This document shows, piece after piece, positions 52,340 through 61,353 of a stretch of 64,000 nucleotides of DNA. Numbering within the stretch: the first letter of the stretch is position 1; every line of letters starts with the position of its first letter. Made by a program: the position numbers and the translations under genes. The DNA lies in the NCBI RefSeq assembly GCF_001886615.1, contig NZ_CP018139.1, positions 3,162,001 to 3,226,000 of the forward strand. The letters run 5' to 3'. The notes beneath the pieces are model-generated. The model was given only the letters and a program-made list of their open reading frames with translations, did not search any database and was not told the origin of the DNA. This stretch comes from Halomonas aestuarii. GTDB taxonomy: Bacteria; Pseudomonadota; Gammaproteobacteria; Pseudomonadales; Halomonadaceae.

Positions 52340-53674
52340 ATGAAGATCACCATTTTCGGGACGGGGTACGTGGGGCTCGTGACCGGGACCTGCCTGGCCG
52401 ATGTGGGCCATGATGTGCTGTGCGTTGACGTCGACGCGGACAAGATCGCCCGGCTGGAGGCGGGCGAGATCCCGATCTTTGAGCCGGGGCTCGAGCCCAT
52501 GGTGAAGGCCAACATGGAGGCGGGACGGCTGCGCTTCACCACCGACCCGGAAGCGGCGGTCGCCTTCGGGACCCTGCAGTTCATCGCCGTGGGCACGCCG
52601 CCCGACGAGGACGGTAGCGCCGACCTGAAGTACGTGCTGGCGGTGGCCGAGACCATCGGCCGCCACATGAGCGAGTACAAGGTGATTGTCGACAAGTCCA
52701 CGGTGCCGGTCGGTACGGCCGACCGGGTGCGCGACACGGTGGCGAACACCCTCGAGGACCGGGGCGCGGCGCTGGACTTCGATGTCTGCTCCAACCCGGA
52801 ATTCCTCAAGGAAGGCGCGGCCATCGAGGACTTCACCCACGGCGCGCGGATCATCGTCGGCACCGAGTCAGAGCGGGTGATGGCGCTGATGCGCGAGTGC
52901 TATGCCCCCTACATCCGCCAGCAGGAAAAGCTGATGTTCCTGGACGTGCGGGCCGCCGAACTCACCAAGTACGCGGCCAACGCCATGCTGGCCACCAAGA
53001 TCAGCTTCATGAACGAGATCGCCAATCTGGCCGAGCGGCTGGGCGCCGACGTGGAGCAGGTGCGTCGTGGCATCGGCAGCGACCCCCGCATCGGCTACCA
53101 GTTCATCTATCCCGGTTGCGGCTATGGCGGGTCCTGCTTTCCCAAGGACGTGCAGGCCCTGGCGCGGACCGCGGCCGACGTGGACTACCGGGCGGAACTG
53201 CTCACCGCCGTCGAGTCGGTGAACCAGCGCCAGAAGCGGACGCTCTTCGCCAAGCTGGCCCAGGCCTTCGACGGCGACCTGGCCGGCAAGACCATCGCGC
53301 TGTGGGGCCTTGCCTTCAAGCCCAACACGGATGACATGCGTGATGCGCCGAGCCGCACCCTGATGGAGGCGCTGTGGGACGCCGGCGCCCGGGTCCAGGC
53401 CTATGACCCGGAGGCGATGAAGGAGTGCCGCCGGCTCTACGGCGAGCGTGACGACCTGGTGCTGGTGGGCGATCGCATCCAGGCGGTGAAGGGGGCGGAT
53501 GCCCTGGTGATCTGCACCGAGTGGAAGGAGTTTCGCACCCTGGACTTCGCCTGGCTGAAGCAGCAGCTGGCCATGCCGGTGGTCGTCGACGGTCGCAACC
53601 TCTTCGAGCCCGAGGCCGTCAAGGCCGCCGGACTGCTCTACTTCGCCGTGGGACGGGGCGACTCGCTGAAGTAG
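52340..53674 (+). CDS. ugd: UDP-glucose 6-dehydrogenase
   Basis: Oxidises UDP-glucose to UDP-glucuronate. 444 residues: NAD site [19 protein letters not shown], the [12 protein letters not shown] strand, [15 protein letters not shown] [15 protein letters not shown], and the active-site [13 protein letters not shown] with the catalytic Cys near residue 262. GGGAGACAGGGA precedes the ATG. It forms a GlcA/GalA supply pair with the preceding epimerase. Confidence 0.97.
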   Translation: MKITIFGTGYVGLVTGTCLADVGHDVLCVDVDADKIARLEAGEIPIFEPGLEPMVKANMEAGRLRFTTDPEAAVAFGTLQFIAVGTPPDEDGSADLKYVLAVAETIGRHMSEYKVIVDKSTVPVGTADRVRDTVANTLEDRGAALDFDVCSNPEFLKEGAAIEDFTHGARIIVGTESERVMALMRECYAPYIRQQEKLMFLDVRAAELTKYAANAMLATKISFMNEIANLAERLGADVEQVRRGIGSDPRIGYQFIYPGCGYGGSCFPKDVQALARTAADVDYRAELLTAVESVNQRQKRTLFAKLAQAFDGDLAGKTIALWGLAFKPNTDDMRDAPSRTLMEALWDAGARVQAYDPEAMKECRRLYGERDDLVLVGDRIQAVKGADALVICTEWKEFRTLDFAWLKQQLAMPVVVDGRNLFEPEAVKAAGLLYFAVGRGDSLK

Positions 53675-53684
53675 CAGGCCGGCG

Positions 53685-54989
53685 ATGGCGCGGGGAGCAC
53701 CCGGCATGCCACGTTCAGGGAACCCCTGTGGTCGCGTCAGCAGTGTTGGGGTCGCCATGCTGACCGCCCTGCCACTGGTCGTCCCGGGGGGATACTGGGC
53801 GGGGCTGGTCTGCCTGGCGGCGGGGGGGCTGCTGGGCCTGGGGCGTCGACGATGCCATCTCGCACGGCTCACCATGCCAGATCGACTGCTGGCCGCCGCG
53901 CTGCTTCTGCTGGGCCTGGCCCAGCTGATCTCCTGCCTCATCGCCCCTCAGGGCACTCGTGGCCTGCCGCTGGTGCTGGCGGCCTGGCTGGCCGTCCCGG
54001 CACTGTTGCAGTTGCGCAGCTTTCCTCCATCGCCGGCCTGGTGGTGGGGCGGCATGGCGTCAGGGGGGCTCCTGACGGGGGCCTCGGCGCTGTGGCAGGC
54101 GCTGGTGCAGGGGCGCGTTCGCCCCGACGGTGTAGGGCTCGACCCCATCCTCTACGGCAATCTCAGCCTGCTGACCGGCCTGCTCTGTCTGGCCGGCCTG
54201 AGCTGGGCCCTGCACCGGCATGACGGGAGGTGGTTCTGGCTGCTGGTGCTGGGCGCCCTTGGCGGGCTGGTGGCCTCGGGGTTCGCCGGTGCCCGAGGTG
54301 GGTGGCTCGCTTTGCCATTGGTGGCATGGGTATTCCTGAGAGGCTGGCGCCAAGGGCAGGGTCACCTCCTGCGGCCATGGGTCCGGAAATTGCTGCTGGT
54401 GCTCTTGCTTACCCTGCCGCTGGCGCTCTACCTGGTGCCGGAGACGCGGGTCAAGGTTCGCTTCGACGAGGCGGTGGCGGAGCTCCAGGCCTATGTGGCC
54501 CATCCCGAGACGCCGAGTTCGGTGAGTACCCGGATCGCCCTTTGGCAGGGTGCCTGGCAACTGATTCCCGAGTCGCCCGTACTAGGTCATGGTGAGGCAG
54601 GCTTTCACGAGGGCATGGCCAGGCTGGTGGCGAGGCCGGATTCCCCCTTCGGTAGCCACCTCCTGGGATTCTGGCATCCGCACCAGGAGCTGCTGGATGC
54701 CTGGGTCAGGCGGGGGTTCCTGGGCCTATGCGCCCTGCTGGCGCTGTATCTGCTCCCCTGGTGGCATTTCCGTGGCGGGCGTCGGGAAGATCCCTCCGGA
54801 AATGCCGCGCTGGCCCTGGCCGGCGTGCTGGTGCCGGTGGCCTACCTGGGGTTCGGGCTAACCTACGGCTTCTTTGCCTATCCGGCCGGCGTCCTGATGT
54901 TCCTGGGGTGGGTGATGGTGCCCTGGGTGCTGGTGGACGCGCCGTGGCGTCGGCCCGCTGCCTTCCCGGGGAACGCATCCGGCCTATGA
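53685..54989 (+). CDS. O-antigen ligase / polymerase family membrane protein (Wzy_C), second
   Basis: A 434-residue protein with ~10 membrane segments. The Wzy_C region shows ASGFAGARGGWLALPLVA, SSVSTRIALWQGAWQLIPESPVLGHG and LLGFWHPHQELLDAWVRRG, with the conserved His of ligases. It starts 10 bases after ugd; ATG 53706 or 53760 are alternative starts, and the first 25 residues are not hydrophobic. With the 48986 gene this makes two ligase/polymerase-like proteins in one cluster; one may be WaaL and the other Wzy. Confidence 0.78.
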   Translation: MARGAPGMPRSGNPCGRVSSVGVAMLTALPLVVPGGYWAGLVCLAAGGLLGLGRRRCHLARLTMPDRLLAAALLLLGLAQLISCLIAPQGTRGLPLVLAAWLAVPALLQLRSFPPSPAWWWGGMASGGLLTGASALWQALVQGRVRPDGVGLDPILYGNLSLLTGLLCLAGLSWALHRHDGRWFWLLVLGALGGLVASGFAGARGGWLALPLVAWVFLRGWRQGQGHLLRPWVRKLLLVLLLTLPLALYLVPETRVKVRFDEAVAELQAYVAHPETPSSVSTRIALWQGAWQLIPESPVLGHGEAGFHEGMARLVARPDSPFGSHLLGFWHPHQELLDAWVRRGFLGLCALLALYLLPWWHFRGGRREDPSGNAALALAGVLVPVAYLGFGLTYGFFAYPAGVLMFLGWVMVPWVLVDAPWRRPAAFPGNASGL

Positions 54990-55005
54990 CTCGATGGCGA
55001 GTCAT
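54986..55005. terminator. Short perfect hairpin over the stop of the Wzy_C gene
   Basis: ATGACTCG-ATGG-CGAGTCAT: an 8-base stem and 4-base loop that includes the stop codon. No T run follows, so termination is uncertain. Confidence 0.4.
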
Positions 55006-55020
55006 CCGGCGACCCTGCCT

Positions 55021-55041
55021 CCCAGCTCCCAGCTCCCAGCT
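55021..55041 (+). repeat. Three CCCAGCT heptamers
   Basis: Exact tandem CCCAGCT x3, non-coding. It is a third heptanucleotide repeat family in this polysaccharide region, beside CTTGTAG and GAGGGGC. Confidence 0.9.
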
Positions 55042-55490
55042 CCTGCTTCCTGACCTGCCAGGCGTCCCGTTCTTACGTCGAGACAGTGTCTGCCGATACT
55101 CTCTCATGGCCATGGGTATCTCACCGGTTTCCCCTGACTCCACCGCCCTCCGGCTTACCGCCATCCCCCTGTGGGTATGAGACCTGCCTGATGCAAGGTC
55201 ACCCTAGCGACTGAAACAATGATGATGCGCTGGTCACGCTTTCCTACCTGATCCCTCTCCATCCTTTCCCGCCTTTCCTGAATCGTACTTATCACCCCTT
55301 GTGGGGCAGGAAAACCCCAATGTGGCTGATCTGTAACTCTGTAAGCTTACGTTATCTGTCTGGTGATTCTTGTTATCGACATGTATCCCGTCACCTGCTG
55401 TTCAGGGCGTCGGGTGTCGACAGGCAACAGGCAAGCTGCAGTGCGTATGGCAGCAAGGGGCTTCGGGGTGATGCCAGACGACATCCTCGG

Positions 55491-55502
55491 GGCGGTAGCG
55501 TG
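55491..55502 (+). promoter_or_regulatory. ops element before wza2
   Basis: GGCGGTAGCGTG, identical to the other two sites. It ends 28 bases before the wza2 ATG. It is preceded by CCTCGG like the wza1 site. Confidence 0.88.
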
Positions 55503-55530
55503 GCCTGATGAATGAACGGGGGATGTCGTG

Positions 55531-56706
55531 ATGATCATGCACGCCGAACACGTGGAAGAAGAAGAGACCACCACCCGTGCAGGGCACGGGTACCCGTGGG
55601 GCACCTGGGTCGGGATGATGGCATTGCTTTCGGCCCTGCTGATTCTCGGGGGCTGTGCCATGGCGCCTGGCGGCCATATCGACGAGGACAAGATCGGCGA
55701 GTCGCTGGACGAACGGGTCGCCCTCGAGCCGATCACGCCACAGCTGGTGGCGGCGATGGCGCCGGTTCAGGAGTCGCTCTCGCGTCCGGTCTCGAAGGCG
55801 CTGCGTAGCGCGCTCGAGTCCTACGAGTATCGGCTAGGGCCGGGCGATGTGCTGAGCATCATTGTCTACGATCATCCCGAGCTGACCATTCCCGCCGGCG
55901 CCGAGCGCGCGGCGTCGGAGACCGGCAACCGCATCCGGCCAGACGGCACCATGTTCTACCCCTATGTGGGCCGCGTGCGGGTCGCCGGAATGACCCTGGA
56001 AGAGGTGCGCCGTGTGATCACGCGGCGACTCTCTGACGTGATCACCGACCCTCAGGTGGAGGTAGGCGTGGCGGCCTTCCGTTCCCAGAAGGTCTATGTC
56101 AGCGGGGCGGTCGCGTCCCCAGGTACCCTGCCGATCACCATCGTGCCGATGACCATCCTGGATGCCATCAGCCAGGTGGGAGGGGCCAACCCCAATGCCG
56201 ACTGGCATAACATCCTGCTGGTGCGTGAAGGCCGTGAGCGGCGCCTGTCGCTCTATGGCCTGCTGCGCCAGGGCGACCTGAGCCAGAACCAGCTGCTCCG
56301 CGATGGCGACATGCTGCACGTGCCGACCTCGGAGAACCAGAACGTCGTGGTGCTGGGCCAGGTCCGGCGCCCGGGCGCGATCGCCCTGGGCAACGAGCGC
56401 ATCACCCTCACCGATGCACTGGCCCGGGCCGGCGGCGTCAACGAGCTGCGTGCCGAGCCTTCCGGCATCTTCGTGGTGCGGGGCCATGCGCCCGACAGCG
56501 AGAAGCTGGCCACCGTCTACCAACTGGATATCAGCGATGCGACCCGGCTGATGCTGGGGACACGCTTCCCGCTGCAGCCCCAGGATGTGGTCTACGTGAC
56601 CTCCGCCCCGCTGGCCCGCTGGAACAGCGTGATCAGCCTGCTCCTCCCGACCCTTACCTTCCCTGGCGACATCGCAAGCTCGGCCGACAGCGTCGGTCAG
56701 TTGTAG
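55531..56706 (+). CDS. Wza-type outer-membrane polysaccharide export lipoprotein (second copy)
   Basis: A 391-residue paralogue of the first Wza. The lipoprotein signal lies unusually far in (LLSALLILGGC, Cys near residue 42) after an acidic, Thr-rich start (HAEHVEEEETTTRAG). The export domain YRLGPGDVLSIIVYDHPELT and both SLBB-like domains match the first copy closely. ATG 55531 lies about nine bases after a GGGGG ribosome site; GTG 55528 and ATG 55537 are also in frame. wzc2 follows after 21 bases; no wzb lies between. Confidence 0.93.
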   Translation: MIMHAEHVEEEETTTRAGHGYPWGTWVGMMALLSALLILGGCAMAPGGHIDEDKIGESLDERVALEPITPQLVAAMAPVQESLSRPVSKALRSALESYEYRLGPGDVLSIIVYDHPELTIPAGAERAASETGNRIRPDGTMFYPYVGRVRVAGMTLEEVRRVITRRLSDVITDPQVEVGVAAFRSQKVYVSGAVASPGTLPITIVPMTILDAISQVGGANPNADWHNILLVREGRERRLSLYGLLRQGDLSQNQLLRDGDMLHVPTSENQNVVVLGQVRRPGAIALGNERITLTDALARAGGVNELRAEPSGIFVVRGHAPDSEKLATVYQLDISDATRLMLGTRFPLQPQDVVYVTSAPLARWNSVISLLLPTLTFPGDIASSADSVGQL

Positions 56707-56727
56707 CCCCAGCAAGAGGCCACCGTC

Positions 56728-58983
56728 ATGTCCGTATTTCCGAGTCACCCGGGGGCGCCACAGCCCCCTCAGGAGAACCCTGACATCAGCCTGGGCAAGC
56801 TGGTCTCTGCCATGCTTGACCACAAATGGATGATCCTGCTGACGGCTCTGATTTTCCTGCTTGGCGGCTACTTCTACGCCAGCTCTCAGCCCCGGATCTA
56901 CCAGGCCGATGCCTTGATCCAGATCGAGAACCGCGGGGCAGGCCTCGGGGTGCTGGACAGCCTGGCCGTGGGCAATCAGATGGGCAACCCGACGTCCGCC
57001 GAGATGGAGATCCTGCAGTCGCGGCTGGTGATGGGAAATACCGTCGACCGCCTCGACCTGGCGATCGAGGTCGAGCCGAGACGGCTGCCTTGGGTAGGAG
57101 ACTTTCTGGTCAACCATGGCATGAGCCACGAGTGGATCGCCCGACTCACTCCCGGTGCATTGCTGGAATGGCTGCCGGGTATCGATGCTCGGTTGGCGGA
57201 TCAGTATGTCTGGGACGGTGAGACCCTGGAGGTCAGCCGTTTCGAGGTGCCGCCCGGCATGGTCGGCCGGGAGCACCTGCTGAGGGTCACAGGGCCGCGG
57301 AGCGTGGAGCTGTGGCAGGGCGGCCGACGAATCCTGGCCGGAGACATCGGCGATACCCTGCAGGATGACAGCGGCTACCGGATGTTCATCGGGCGCCTGG
57401 AGGCACACCCCGGAGCCGAATTCGGGGTCCAGCGGGTCTCCCGGCTCAATGCCATCGGCAAGCTGCAGCAGCGCTTCACCATCGTGCCCCGTGGCAATGC
57501 CTCGGGGGTCTTCCAGCTGACCCTGAACGGCCCTGACCACGAGCGCATCGACCTTATCCTGGAGACCATTACCGGTGTCTTCCTGACCCAGAACGTTCAG
57601 CGCCAGTCCGAGGAGGCGGAGAAGCAGCTCGCCTTCCTGGATGCCCAGATCCCCCAGGTGAACCAGCAGCTCACCGCTGCCGAGAATCGCCTGAACACCT
57701 ATCGCGCCGAGCGTGATTCCGTGGACCTCAACTTCGAGACCCGCAACCTGCTCAACAGCCTGGTCGCGGTGGAGAACCAGCTGACCGAGCTGGCCCTGGC
57801 TGAGTCGGACCTGGCGGAGCGGTTCCGCCCCACCCATCCCAACTATCAGGCGTTGCTGCGCCAGCGTGCCCAGCTGATGCAGGAGAAGGAGCGGCACGAG
57901 GCGCAGGTGAGCCTGCTGCCGGAGACCCAGCAGGAGGTGCTGCGGATGACGCGCGACACCGAGGTGAACCAGCAGATCTACGTGCAGTTGCTCAACCAGC
58001 GTCAGGAGATGCGACTGCTCAAGGCCGGTACGGTGGGCAATGTCCGTATCCTCGACGAGGCGGTCCTGCTCAGGGGCACCATCGCCCCGCGGGTGCCTCT
58101 GGTCTCCGTCGCCAGTGCACTGTTCGGCGCCCTGCTGGCGATGGTGGTCGTCGTGTTAAAGCTGGTGCTGAGCCGTGCGGTGGAGTCGCCCGACCAGTTG
58201 GAGGAGCTGGGGCTTCCGGTCTACGCGGTAGTGCCGGCCTCCGACGAGCAGACGCGCCTGGCGCGACGCATCCGCTCTCGCCATGCCAAGCAGGGCCAGA
58301 ACATCTTCCGCGGCCTGCTTGCCGATCGGGACCCCAACGAGGTGGCCGTCGAGTCGCTGCGTGCCCTGCGCACCAGCCTCTACTTTGCCATGCTGGAGTC
58401 CGGCAACAACCGGCTCATGATCGCCGGGGCCAGCCCGGAGGTGGGCAAGAGCTTCGTCGCGGCCAACCTGGCGGCGGTATGCGCCCAGGCGGGGCAGCGG
58501 GTATTGCTGGTTGATGCGGACATGCGCCGTGGCCACCTCCACCACGCCTTCCACGACAGGGGCGACAACGGCCTGTCCGACCTGCTGGCCCAGCGCATCG
58601 AGATCGATGAAGCGATCCGTCCCACCTCGATCGAGGGTCTGGACTACATCGCCCGGGGCAGCGTGCCACCCAACCCCTCGGAGCTGCTCATGCAGCAGGG
58701 CTTCCATGACTTCCTGGATGAGATGAGCCGGCGGTACGAGTTGGTGGTGCTGGACACCCCGCCGGTACTGGCCGTCACCGATGCTGCGATAGCGGGCAAG
58801 CTGGCGGGGACCAGCCTGCTGGTGGTGCGTTATGGCCGCAACACCCTGAAGGAGGTGCGAGCCGCCAAGCGCCGTCTGGAGCATGGCGGGGTGAGTCTCA
58901 AGGGCACCATCCTCAATGGCATCGAGAAGACCGCCACGGGCCGTTACGGCTATGGCGACAGCTACCTCTATGCGTATCGTTGA
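56728..58983 (+). CDS. Wzc-type polysaccharide co-polymerase / BY tyrosine kinase (second copy)
   Basis: A 751-residue paralogue of the first Wzc. It has membrane segments near residues 32-48 and 455-475, a periplasmic coiled-coil domain, Walker A GASPEVGKS (~567), Walker A' LLVDADMRRG (~594), Walker B LVVLDTPPVL (~672) and the C-terminal tyrosine cluster YGYGDSYLYAYR. As its locus has no Wzb, dephosphorylation probably depends on the Wzb of the first locus. It is followed after 15 bases by a polymerase gene. Confidence 0.95.
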   Translation: MSVFPSHPGAPQPPQENPDISLGKLVSAMLDHKWMILLTALIFLLGGYFYASSQPRIYQADALIQIENRGAGLGVLDSLAVGNQMGNPTSAEMEILQSRLVMGNTVDRLDLAIEVEPRRLPWVGDFLVNHGMSHEWIARLTPGALLEWLPGIDARLADQYVWDGETLEVSRFEVPPGMVGREHLLRVTGPRSVELWQGGRRILAGDIGDTLQDDSGYRMFIGRLEAHPGAEFGVQRVSRLNAIGKLQQRFTIVPRGNASGVFQLTLNGPDHERIDLILETITGVFLTQNVQRQSEEAEKQLAFLDAQIPQVNQQLTAAENRLNTYRAERDSVDLNFETRNLLNSLVAVENQLTELALAESDLAERFRPTHPNYQALLRQRAQLMQEKERHEAQVSLLPETQQEVLRMTRDTEVNQQIYVQLLNQRQEMRLLKAGTVGNVRILDEAVLLRGTIAPRVPLVSVASALFGALLAMVVVVLKLVLSRAVESPDQLEELGLPVYAVVPASDEQTRLARRIRSRHAKQGQNIFRGLLADRDPNEVAVESLRALRTSLYFAMLESGNNRLMIAGASPEVGKSFVAANLAAVCAQAGQRVLLVDADMRRGHLHHAFHDRGDNGLSDLLAQRIEIDEAIRPTSIEGLDYIARGSVPPNPSELLMQQGFHDFLDEMSRRYELVVLDTPPVLAVTDAAIAGKLAGTSLLVVRYGRNTLKEVRAAKRRLEHGGVSLKGTILNGIEKTATGRYGYGDSYLYAYR

Positions 58984-58998
58984 GGGGGAGGGCGCCGC

Positions 58999-60165
58999 AT
59001 GAATCAGCTGGGAGGCGTATTCCTGTGCCTGGGACTGTCACTGTCATCCTTCTACCTGTTTCCCAGCGGCCTGCCCCAGCCGGCCGACATCATCCTGCTG
59101 CCCTTCATCGCCATCATGCTGCTGATGTCGCTGAGGGACGACCAGGGGCTGATGCACCACCCCTTCGTGCTGGCCTGGCTGGCCATGGTCACCTGGATCA
59201 CCCTGGTCAGCCTGGGCTGGACCGTGGTTGACCAGGACGCGGGCTACCTGCGCTTCCCACTGTTCTTCCTCTTCAACTTCCTCGCCGGAGCCGGACTACT
59301 GCGTTTCCTGACCGCCGTACCCGAGGGATTGCGGTGGGTCCGCCTGGCGGTGATGGTTGCGCTGCTGGTGGCCTTCGGCGGCGTGATGCTGGACCTCGGC
59401 CTGGGCCGGATAAGAGCCACCGGGACCTTCAACAATCCCAATCAGCTGGCTTTCTTCTCCCTATGTGCGCTGGTGATTCTGCTGGCCAGCCATGGCTTTC
59501 GGCTGCCGCTTCGTACGATGCCCGTGGCAGCCGTGGTGGCCGCTATAGGCAATATCCTGGCGGCCTCGTCTCTGGCGGCCATGGGCGGGCTCTGCCTGGT
59601 GTTGCTGAGTTGGGCACTGGCCAATGTCGGTCAGCTGCGCCATCTGTTGAGGCTGGTGCTGCTGATGCCCCTGCTGCTCGTGCTGCTGGTGGGCTTCGAC
59701 GCCTGGACCGGGGGACGGATAGAGCACAATCTCACCCAGCGCTTCGAGCGTGCACCCGGCAAGGTGGAGGGGGTGTACGAGGATCGTAAGTACCAGCGTA
59801 TGGTCGAGTTCCCGGCCTATAACCTGCTGGGGGCCGGGGAGGGCAACACGGATCGCTTCCGCCCCTACCACGGCAACGAGATCCACTCGTCGTTCGGCAC
59901 CATGCTGTTTTCCTACGGGGTGCCCGGGCTGGCGCTGTTTCTGTCCACCCTTGTGACCGTGGTGTGGCGCGCACCACCACATGTCTGGCTGGCGCTATCC
60001 GGACCACTGCTCTATTCGGTGACCCATAACGGCCTTCGCACGACCCTTTTCTGGCTGATGCTGGTGGTCCTGTGGCACAGCCATCGTCTGTGGCGCGAAC
60101 GTGAGGCGTTGGCCCGTCCGGCTCCCAAGGCAACCCTGAGATTCCCCTGGTCGATGGAGACCTGA
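58999..60165 (+). CDS. Wzy-like polysaccharide polymerase of the second locus
   Basis: A 388-residue protein with about ten membrane segments and the O-antigen ligase/polymerase features RIRATGTFNNPNQLAFFSLC, VEFPAYNLLGAGEGNTDRF and NEIHSSFGTMLFSYGVPGL. The FNNPNQ and HSSFGT stretches are common in Wzy/ExoQ-like proteins. Its place between wzc2 and a glycosyltransferase points to polymerase rather than ligase. GGGGGAGGG precedes the start region. Confidence 0.82.
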   Translation: MNQLGGVFLCLGLSLSSFYLFPSGLPQPADIILLPFIAIMLLMSLRDDQGLMHHPFVLAWLAMVTWITLVSLGWTVVDQDAGYLRFPLFFLFNFLAGAGLLRFLTAVPEGLRWVRLAVMVALLVAFGGVMLDLGLGRIRATGTFNNPNQLAFFSLCALVILLASHGFRLPLRTMPVAAVVAAIGNILAASSLAAMGGLCLVLLSWALANVGQLRHLLRLVLLMPLLLVLLVGFDAWTGGRIEHNLTQRFERAPGKVEGVYEDRKYQRMVEFPAYNLLGAGEGNTDRFRPYHGNEIHSSFGTMLFSYGVPGLALFLSTLVTVVWRAPPHVWLALSGPLLYSVTHNGLRTTLFWLMLVVLWHSHRLWREREALARPAPKATLRFPWSMET

Positions 60166-60168
60166 ATC

Positions 60169-61353
60169 ATGGACATGAAGGTCATCGATCAGTCCGGCGG
60201 GAGAGCCGTGGACGCCATGCGCCCCCCGGGGACACGGGTGGACGTGCTGATCGTGGCGGGTAACGCCCGTTCGCTGATCGCCAACCGCGGCGACCTGATC
60301 CGCGAGATGCAGGCACGGGGACATGCCGTGGCGGCCGCGGTGCCGCGGGCCGACTACCTCCCCGAGGTGGAGCTGTTAGGGATTCCGGTCATCCCGCTGG
60401 ACATGGCCCGGGCGTCGCTGGCGCCCTGGCAGGACCTGCGCACCCTGGCTGCGCTGTGGCTAGTGATGCGTCGGCTGCGTCCTCGGGTGGTGCTCGGCTA
60501 TACGGTCAAGCCGGTGGTCTACGGCAGCCTGGCCGCCCGTCTCGCCGGGGTTCCGCGGGCCTATTCGCTGATCACTGGCCTGGGCCTGGCATTTGGGGAG
60601 GCCCGGACGCGACGAGCACGCCTGCTGCGTAGCCTGGTCTCTTTACTCTATCGGGTGGGGCTTGCCGGAAACCGCACGGTGTTCTTCCAGAATCCCGACG
60701 ACCAGGAAGAGTTTCTGGCGCGCCGAATCCTGACCGCTCGCTCGTGCAGCGTTCGCGTCAATGGCTCGGGCGTGAATCTCACGGAGTATCCTCCCTGCCC
60801 GATTCCCGAGGGGCCAATGCTGTTCCTTTACGTCGGCAGGCTGCTGCTCGACAAGGGCGTTGACCAGTTCGTGGCCGCCGCCGAGCAACTCAAGCCTGCC
60901 TTCCCCGACGCACGTTTCGTGGTGGTCGGTCCCCATGATCCCAAGCTCCCCCATGCCTGCCCGGCAGAGGAAGTGGCGGGCTGGAACGAGCGTGGCCACG
61001 TGGAGTTCATCGGCGGGGTGCGCGATGTGCGTCCCTGGCTCGCGAAATGCCATGTCTTCGTCTTTCCCTCCACCTACCGGGAAGGCATCCCGCGCTGTGT
61101 GCTCGAGGCCATGGCCACCGGTCGCGCGATCGTCACCACCGATGCGCCGGGCTGTCGCGAGACGGTGCTCCCTGGCGACAACGGGATCCTGGTCCCGCCA
61201 CGCGATGTCCAGTCGCTGACAAGGACGATGCGCAGGTTCCTGGAGACACCGGAACTGGCAGAGCGAATGGGACGTGCCTCGCGACGCCTGGCGGTCGAGC
61301 GCTTCGATGTTCGCCTGGTCAACCGGGTGATGCTGGAGGCCATGGGACTATGA
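60169..61353 (+). CDS. Glycosyltransferase family 4
   Basis: A 394-residue GT-B enzyme. N-terminal: VDVLIVAGNARSLIANRGDL, RPRVVLGYTVKPVVYGSLAA. C-terminal: FLYVGRLLLDKGVDQFVAAA, FIGGVRDVRPWLAKCHVFVFPS and the EX7E motif in REGIPRCVLEAMATGRAIV. It resembles PssE/WbpH-like enzymes that add an early sugar to a lipid-linked unit, in line with the priming transferase that follows with an ATGA overlap. Confidence 0.88.
   Translation: MDMKVIDQSGGRAVDAMRPPGTRVDVLIVAGNARSLIANRGDLIREMQARGHAVAAAVPRADYLPEVELLGIPVIPLDMARASLAPWQDLRTLAALWLVMRRLRPRVVLGYTVKPVVYGSLAARLAGVPRAYSLITGLGLAFGEARTRRARLLRSLVSLLYRVGLAGNRTVFFQNPDDQEEFLARRILTARSCSVRVNGSGVNLTEYPPCPIPEGPMLFLYVGRLLLDKGVDQFVAAAEQLKPAFPDARFVVVGPHDPKLPHACPAEEVAGWNERGHVEFIGGVRDVRPWLAKCHVFVFPSTYREGIPRCVLEAMATGRAIVTTDAPGCRETVLPGDNGILVPPRDVQSLTRTMRRFLETPELAERMGRASRRLAVERFDVRLVNRVMLEAMGL

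Larger units (their letters stand above)
55006..55530. other. Intergenic leader of the second export locus
   Basis: 525 bases without a convincing gene. They contain three CCCAGCT heptamers at the left, a CCCCTTGTGGGG hairpin near 55296, AT-richer DNA around 55320-55390 that could hold the promoter, and the third ops element. GTCGACAGGCAACAGGCAAGCTGC near 55417 resembles the GCGACAGG context before ops 1. Confidence 0.5.

Noticed and set aside
55834..57897. 687-codon minus-strand frame opposite wza2/wzc2
   Set aside because: Spans two well-supported genes on the other strand and their gap; composition typical of antisense shadows.
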